Of a DNA stretch of 9,515 nucleotides, positions 5,443 to 9,515 are shown one piece after another. The stretch covers positions 1 through 9,515 of the forward strand of contig DATFWZ010000146.1 of the NCBI GenBank assembly GCA_035258765.1, read 5' to 3'. The translations under genes and the position numbers were made by a program. The stretch's first letter is position 1. Each line of letters opens with the position of its first letter. This stretch comes from SIAJ01 sp035258765. Its GTDB lineage: Bacteria; Planctomycetota; Planctomycetia; Gemmatales; Gemmataceae. The notes under the pieces were generated by a model, which was given only the letters and a program-made list of their open reading frames with translations, ran no database searches and was not told the origin of the DNA.

Positions 5443-8400
5443 ATGCACGCCGCCGCACTTCCGCCCGTCATCCGCCGGCTCCGAGAGGTCGCCCGGCCGC
5501 CGGCCGACGCGACCGATGCCGAATTGCTCGCCCGGTTCGCCCGCGACCGCCACGACGGCGCATTCCGCGCCCTGGTCGAGCGACACGGGCGGCTCGTCCT
5601 GGGCGTCTGCCGCCGGCACGCGGGACACGAGCAGGACGCGGAGGACGCTTTTCAAGCCACGTTCGTCCTTCTCGCCCGGAAGGCGGGCCGGCTCCGGCGA
5701 ACCGCGTCTGCGGCGAGTTGGTTGTGCGCGACGGCCCGAAACGTCGCCCGCAAGGCCCGCCGGTCCGCGGCACGCCGCGCCGCACGCGAAGCCCGGGCCG
5801 TTCGACCACAAATGCCCGTGCCGAACCACGCCCTCGCCGACCTCTGCGCCGTCCTCGACGCCGAAGTCGGGCAGCTCCCCGCGAGCGAGCGGGAGGTGTT
5901 CACCCTCTGCGTGCTCGACGGCCTGTCGAAGGCGGACGCGGCGAAGCGGATCGGCTGCCCGGAGGGGACCGTTTCCGGCCGGCTCGCCCGGGCCCGTGGC
6001 CGCGTCCGGGCGCGGCTCGCGCGCCGCGGCCTGACCCTGTCCGCCGCCCTCACCGCGCTGTCGCTGGCCGGATCGGCCGAGGCCGCCACGCGCTCGCTCC
6101 GCGAATGTGCCGTTCGCGCTGCCCTCCAGTCTAAGACTCTCACACCGACGGTCGCGCGGCTGGCCGGGTTCGGGATCCAGCCCTCGAAGACGTTGCTTGC
6201 CGCCTTTATTCTGGGCATATCCCTGGCGACTGGCGTTGGCGGATGGCTGGCGCGATCACCGGCCGGCGAGCCGAAGCAGCCGACCACCCCGCCGGCCGAC
6301 CCGCCCCCCGCGAAGCCCGAACCGCGGACCGACCTCGTCGGCGACCCGCTCCCCGATCGCGTCCTCGCCCGCCTCGGCCACCAGCGCTTCCGACACGAGT
6401 CGCAGGTCCGCGCCGTCGCCGTCAGCCCGGACGGCAAGATCGTCGCCTCGGCCACCATGGACGGAGTGGTCCGTCTATGGGAGGCCGAGACCGGCAAGCT
6501 CATCCGGGCATGGGACGTCAAGGCCCGGTATCAGGAGATGGAGCTCCGGTTCCTGGGCCGCGGCGAGCGCCTGTTCGTCGGCCTCACCGGCGACGCCCTG
6601 CCCCCCCACGTGGTCGAGGTCGCGACCGGCAAGGTCCTCTGGAAACACAGGGAGGAGACCGACCCGGAGCGCAAGAAGTACGCCGCGGCCGCCCTCCTGT
6701 CCGCCGACGAAAAGTTGCTGCTCGAGGCCTGGGGCGACGGGACGGTCCGCGTCCACGACCGCGACGCCGGCAAGGTCCGGTTCGACAAGAGGCTCGTCGA
6801 TTCGGCGAAGGGCCAGTACGTCCGAAACTTCCGCTTCCTCCCGGACGGCAAGACGTTCCTCATGACCTTCGGCCCGGAGCCGAGCGTGTGGGAGTGTTCG
6901 TCGGAATCGGGAGCCGTCGTCCGCAAATACGAGACCGGCTTGCCGTATGCCTTCGTTTCCGTCTCGGCCGACGGCCGGTACCTCGCCGCGTATCAGCGCG
7001 GCGACTTCCGCAAGCCGGACCCGAAGGACACGATCATCGTGTGGGATCACGAGAAGAACGAGAAGCTGTGTACGGTCGAGCGGCTGTTTCCGGACCCGAT
7101 CTGCGTGGCGTTCAGTCCCGACGGGGCGACGTTCGCGGTCGGTAGCCAGGGGGGCGACGTCGTGCTCCTCAAGACCGCCGACGGGTCGGAGGTGCGCCGA
7201 TTCAAGTGGCACCCGTCGTGCATCACCCTGGTCTTCACCGAGGACGGCAAGACCCTGGTCACCGGGGATAGCGGCGGGCAGATCGCCCGGTGGGCGGTGG
7301 CGACCGGCAAGCTCCTTCCGGTCGTCGCGGTCGGGATGCCGGACAGCGTGTATCAGGCGACGTTCACGCCGGACGGGCGCGAACTACTCACCCACGGCGA
7401 CCAGATCGCCTGGTGGAACGCGGCGACCGGCCGGCCGATCCGGGCCCTGGTCGATACCCCGCCCTTGCACTCGGGCGTCCGCGTGTCACCCGACGGTCGC
7501 TCACTCGTTTTCCAGAAGTACGACGAGAAGGCGGCGAAGAAGCACTCGATCAGCGTCCGCGACGTGACGACGGGGAAAGAGCTCGTCCTGTTCGACGACC
7601 TGACCAACATGCCGGCCAAGCCGCGATTCTCGCCCGACGGGACGCTGATCGCCGTCCCCGGTCGGTTCACCCCGATCGTCTACGTGCTCGACGCAGCCAC
7701 CGGCCGCCTGATCCACAAGTTGACCGATCACACAACGTACGTGGACCACGCCGATTTCTCGCCGGACGGCAAGTGGATCGTGTCATACGCCGCGGACGCG
7801 GCCGCCCGCGGCGACCACGTGATTCGCCTTTGGGAAGCGAAGACCGGCCAACTCGTCAACAAAATGCAGCCGGTTCGCGGGTCGGCCTTCAACGCCGTGT
7901 TCACACCGGACGGGCGGTACCTCGTTTCCGCCGGCGGCGAGCCCGGGCGGCCGAATTCCAGGGGCGAGATTCACGTCTGGGAAGTCGCCACCGGGAAATT
8001 GGTCCGCGTCTGGGAGGGGCACAAGGAGCGGGTGACTTGCGTCGCGGTGTCGCCGGACGGCCGATCGCTCCTGACCGGGGGCCTCGATCGCGGCCTGCGC
8101 TTGTGGGACTTGGCGACGGGACAACTTCGACACGAATTCACGGCCCATCAGGCCTATGTTCACTCGGTCGATTTCGCTCCCGACGGCCGGCGGTTTGTCG
8201 CATGCAGCAGCGACGCCCCCGCGTACGTCTGGGACCTGTACGGCCACCTGACGACGAAGCCGGCCCCACTTGCGGGAGACGAGCCCGCGAAGGTGTGGGC
8301 GGACCTCGCGGCCGACGACCCGGCAGCTGGATTTCGAGCCGTGTGCCGGCTGGCCGCGGGCGGCGAGACTGCGGTCGCGCACCTGAAGGAGATGCTGAGA

Positions 8401-8766
8401 CCGGTTCCGGCGGCGGACGAGGCGAACGTCGCGAAGTGGATCGCGGACCTGGGGGCGGCGCGGTTCGCGGTCCGTCAGCAAGCCGCCGCCGAGCTGGGCA
8501 AGGTCGCGGACCAGATCCGGCCGCAGTTGCGGAAAACGCTGGAAACGGAAACCGCGGCCGAGGTGCGGGAGCAGGTGAAGAAGTTACTGGAGGCCGCGGA
8601 CGCCGACGGGCCGGACGCCCGCCGCGCCCGGCGGGCGTGCGAGGCGCTGGAGGCAATCGGGACTCCGGCAGCAAAGGGTTTGGCGGAAGACCTGGCTCGC
8701 GGCGCGGCCGGGGCGCGGCTCACGGAAGAAGCAAGGGGAACAGCCGAGAGGCTCGGGCGGAAATAG
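5443..8766 (+). CDS. ECF sigma factor fused to WD40 propellers (membrane-linked)
   Basis: A 1107-aa fusion. Residues about 25-106 are sigma-70 region 2 (FRALVERHGRLVLGVCRR, DAEDAFQATFVLLARKAG, ASWLCATARN) and 136-192 region 4 (LPASEREVFTLCVLDGLS, then the helix-turn-helix AAKRIGCPEGTVSGRLARAR); there is no region 3, as in ECF sigma factors. Hydrophobic stretches follow at about 197-212 and 249-269 (LLAAFILGISLATGVGGWLA), then a Pro-rich linker (about 273-296). From about 315 to 940 come some 13-14 WD40-type repeats, recognised by recurring SPDG turns and endings such as LWEAETGKL, WNAATGRP, WEVATGKLV and LWDLATGQL. Residues 951-1107 are Ala-rich and helical, possibly HEAT-like. Sigma-WD40 fusions are known from planctomycetes; the propellers probably sense or bind a partner and control the sigma part. 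The start has AAGGG upstream. The frame is intact. Target promoters and signal are unknown. Confidence 0.94.
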   Translation: MHAAALPPVIRRLREVARPPADATDAELLARFARDRHDGAFRALVERHGRLVLGVCRRHAGHEQDAEDAFQATFVLLARKAGRLRRTASAASWLCATARNVARKARRSAARRAAREARAVRPQMPVPNHALADLCAVLDAEVGQLPASEREVFTLCVLDGLSKADAAKRIGCPEGTVSGRLARARGRVRARLARRGLTLSAALTALSLAGSAEAATRSLRECAVRAALQSKTLTPTVARLAGFGIQPSKTLLAAFILGISLATGVGGWLARSPAGEPKQPTTPPADPPPAKPEPRTDLVGDPLPDRVLARLGHQRFRHESQVRAVAVSPDGKIVASATMDGVVRLWEAETGKLIRAWDVKARYQEMELRFLGRGERLFVGLTGDALPPHVVEVATGKVLWKHREETDPERKKYAAAALLSADEKLLLEAWGDGTVRVHDRDAGKVRFDKRLVDSAKGQYVRNFRFLPDGKTFLMTFGPEPSVWECSSESGAVVRKYETGLPYAFVSVSADGRYLAAYQRGDFRKPDPKDTIIVWDHEKNEKLCTVERLFPDPICVAFSPDGATFAVGSQGGDVVLLKTADGSEVRRFKWHPSCITLVFTEDGKTLVTGDSGGQIARWAVATGKLLPVVAVGMPDSVYQATFTPDGRELLTHGDQIAWWNAATGRPIRALVDTPPLHSGVRVSPDGRSLVFQKYDEKAAKKHSISVRDVTTGKELVLFDDLTNMPAKPRFSPDGTLIAVPGRFTPIVYVLDAATGRLIHKLTDHTTYVDHADFSPDGKWIVSYAADAAARGDHVIRLWEAKTGQLVNKMQPVRGSAFNAVFTPDGRYLVSAGGEPGRPNSRGEIHVWEVATGKLVRVWEGHKERVTCVAVSPDGRSLLTGGLDRGLRLWDLATGQLRHEFTAHQAYVHSVDFAPDGRRFVACSSDAPAYVWDLYGHLTTKPAPLAGDEPAKVWADLAADDPAAGFRAVCRLAAGGETAVAHLKEMLRPVPAADEANVAKWIADLGAARFAVRQQAAAELGKVADQIRPQLRKTLETETAAEVREQVKKLLEAADADGPDARRARRACEALEAIGTPAAKGLAEDLARGAAGARLTEEARGTAERLGRK

Positions 8767-8783
8767 TGGGGCGACAATCCGCG

Positions 8784-9044
8784 TCAGACCTGCGGGGTGC
8801 TGAACGGCTTGCGCTTCAGGGGTCGCTGGACCTTGCCGCTGCGGATGCACTGGACGCACACGTTGGCCCGGACCGTCTTACCGTCCTTGACGATGCGGAT
8901 CGCTTGCAAGTTCGGGTAGAACGTCCGGCGGGTGGTGCCAGTGATCTTCTTGCCGACGCCACCGAGGTACTTGGCCTTCCCTCTATAGGTCTTCTGGTTG
9001 CCGAGGACCGGCTTCTTGTGGCAGACGTCGCACTGCATGCCCAT
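8784..9044 (-). CDS. rpmB: 50S ribosomal protein L28, four-cysteine type
   Basis: L28 is a small structural protein of the large ribosomal subunit. The 86-aa product has the Thermus-like L28 pattern: KKPVLGNQ near the start, RGKAKYLGGVGKKITG, then RRTFYPNLQAIR and a basic C-terminus. It carries two cysteine pairs, C5-DV-C8 and C63-VQ-C66, so it is the zinc-binding (C+) form, whereas many bacteria have the C- form. The ATG at 9044 has GGGAG ten bases upstream; a second ATG two codons later and a TTG at 9065 are less likely. It converges on the sigma-WD40 gene with only 17 bases between the two stop codons. It stands alone, without rpmG beside it in the window. Confidence 0.92.
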   Translation of the reverse strand: MGMQCDVCHKKPVLGNQKTYRGKAKYLGGVGKKITGTTRRTFYPNLQAIRIVKDGKTVRANVCVQCIRSGKVQRPLKRKPFSTPQV

Positions 9045-9079
9045 GGTCGGGTCGCTCCCGCGCAAAATCGGAAACTCTC

Positions 9080-9085
9080 AATATA
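9080..9085 (-). promoter_or_regulatory. Candidate -10 box for rpmB
   Basis: On the minus strand this reads TATATT inside a rare AT-rich patch, 35 bases before the rpmB ATG. It would give a leader of roughly 29 bases that contains the GGGAG ribosome site. No recognisable -35 lies 16-18 bases further up, so the call is tentative. Confidence 0.33.
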
Positions 9086-9137
9086 GTGGGACCCTCGCGG
9101 GGGGCCAGGGGATCAGGCGATGCCCGTGCTGTCCTGG

Positions 9138-9222
9138 AAACCCTGAAAGGGTTTCATCTCAGAGCCGGGGGTTGGCCGCGCAGCGGACTACCCCCGGCTC
9201 TGAGATTCAACCCCTTCGGGGT
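9138..9222. repeat. Cluster of three consecutive hairpins
   Basis: Three inverted repeats follow each other. The first is AAACCC-TGAAA-GGGTTT (9138-9154). The second has perfect 17-base arms, 9156-9172 and 9190-9206, around a 17-base loop. The third is ACCCC-TTC-GGGGT (9210-9222) followed by AAA. The GGGTT of the first can also pair with the AACCC after the second, extending its stem by five pairs after two mismatches, so alternative folds compete. The cluster lies between divergent genes (rpmB and the Dabb-like gene), so it does not end either one. It looks like a REP or BIME-style palindromic repeat unit or a leader structure of the rightward gene. Confidence 0.8.
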
Positions 9223-9254
9223 AAAGACAAATCTGGTCCCCGCGCATATCCTCC

Positions 9255-9273
9255 CCTCCGCCCGCCGCGGAGG
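9255..9273 (+). promoter_or_regulatory. Hairpin covering the Shine-Dalgarno of the Dabb-like gene
   Basis: CCTCCGC (9255-9261) and GCGGAGG (9267-9273) are perfect complements around a five-base loop CCGCC. The right arm contains GGAGG of the strong ribosome site GGAGGTG (9269-9275), which lies five bases before the ATG at 9280. If the transcript begins upstream of 9255, the ribosome site would be hidden in a very stable stem, suggesting control of translation. Confidence 0.5.
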
Positions 9274-9279
9274 TGCACC

Positions 9280-9515
9280 ATGCTCCTGTGCCACGACGTC
9301 TACTTCACCCTCAAGGACCGCTCCCCGGCCGCGACCGCCGCCCTCGTCGCGGCTTGCAACAAGTATCTCACCGTCCAGCCGGGGATTTGCTCGTTCTCGT
9401 GCGGGACCCGCGACCCCGAGCTGGCCCGCGACGTCAACGACCGCGACTTCGACGTCGCCCTGCACGTCCTCTTCACCGACCGCGCCGCCCACGACGCCTA
9501 CCAGGCCGATCCGAC
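9280..9515 (+). CDS. Dabb (stress-responsive alpha/beta barrel) family protein, 3' end cut
   Basis: Seventy-eight complete codons are present before the window ends. The product begins MLLCHDVYFTLKDRSPAATA and continues with LVAACNKYLTVQPGICSFSC, GTRDPEL, then NDRDFDVALHVLFTDRAAHD and AYQADP. This is the usual layout of Dabb proteins: a His- and Tyr-containing first strand, a helix, and a second half with D-x-D-F-D-V-A-L and the AHDAYQ-P motif. Family members have about 95-110 residues and form dimeric ferredoxin-like barrels; most have no proven function, some are cyclases or monooxygenase-like. The start is supported by GGAGGTG five bases upstream. Three cysteines (4, 26 and 37) are more than I expect for such a small protein. 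It is divergent from rpmB. Confidence 0.85.
   Translation, partial: MLLCHDVYFTLKDRSPAATAALVAACNKYLTVQPGICSFSCGTRDPELARDVNDRDFDVALHVLFTDRAAHDAYQADP

Noticed and set aside
5149..5829. Minus-strand 226-codon frame crossing the inverted repeat and the sigma gene start
   Set aside because: It is antisense to the clear sigma-2 coding sequence and has no protein-like signature.
6243..9086. Long plus-strand frames overlapping the WD40 region (up to about 600 codons)
   Set aside because: They are frame shadows of the WD40 gene, dominated by Arg, Gly and Pro, and they run antisense through rpmB.
9156..9222. Hairpins as an intrinsic terminator
   Set aside because: Both flanking genes point away from the hairpins and no T-run follows on either strand.

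Overview
The window looks like a high-GC planctomycete chromosome, probably of the Gemmata group. That placement is inferred from a giant ECF sigma factor fused to a membrane segment and WD40 propellers, a Dabb-type protein of planctomycete style, and GC-rich third codon positions. No rRNA, tRNA, CRISPR array or complete insertion sequence is visible.

Left half (1-5124, all minus strand): in transcription order it reads gatC, gatA, an Mrr-like restriction endonuclease, gatB (cut by the window's left edge). GatC, GatA and GatB form the GatCAB amidotransferase, which converts misacylated Glu-tRNA(Gln) and/or Asp-tRNA(Asn) into correctly charged tRNA. The cluster is split between gatA and gatB by a 583-codon nuclease gene of visibly lower GC, probably an acquired modification-dependent (type IV-like) defence gene. 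The 359-base gap between the nuclease and gatB holds only a possible decayed coding remnant.

Centre (5125-5442): a divergent intergenic region separates gatC (leftward) from the sigma-WD40 gene (rightward). It holds an inverted repeat with two perfect 35-base arms around a 52-base spacer, then operator-like dyads and a -10-like TACAAT just before the sigma gene.

Right half (5443-8766, plus): one 1107-aa protein joins an ECF sigma factor (sigma-2 and sigma-4), one or two hydrophobic segments, a proline-rich linker, a long series of WD40 repeats (about 13-14) and a helical C-terminal domain. It looks like a self-contained signalling and transcription regulator, with no separate anti-sigma gene beside it.

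Right end (8784-9515): rpmB (ribosomal protein L28, four-cysteine type) lies on the minus strand and converges on the sigma gene with 17 bases between stops. Upstream of it, in a divergent gap, are three consecutive hairpins, followed by a Dabb-family gene cut by the right edge whose strong Shine-Dalgarno lies inside a 7-bp hairpin.

The points most worth a second look are the nuclease inside the gat cluster, the 35-base inverted repeat, the three-hairpin cluster, the sequestered ribosome site and the topology of the sigma-WD40 fusion.
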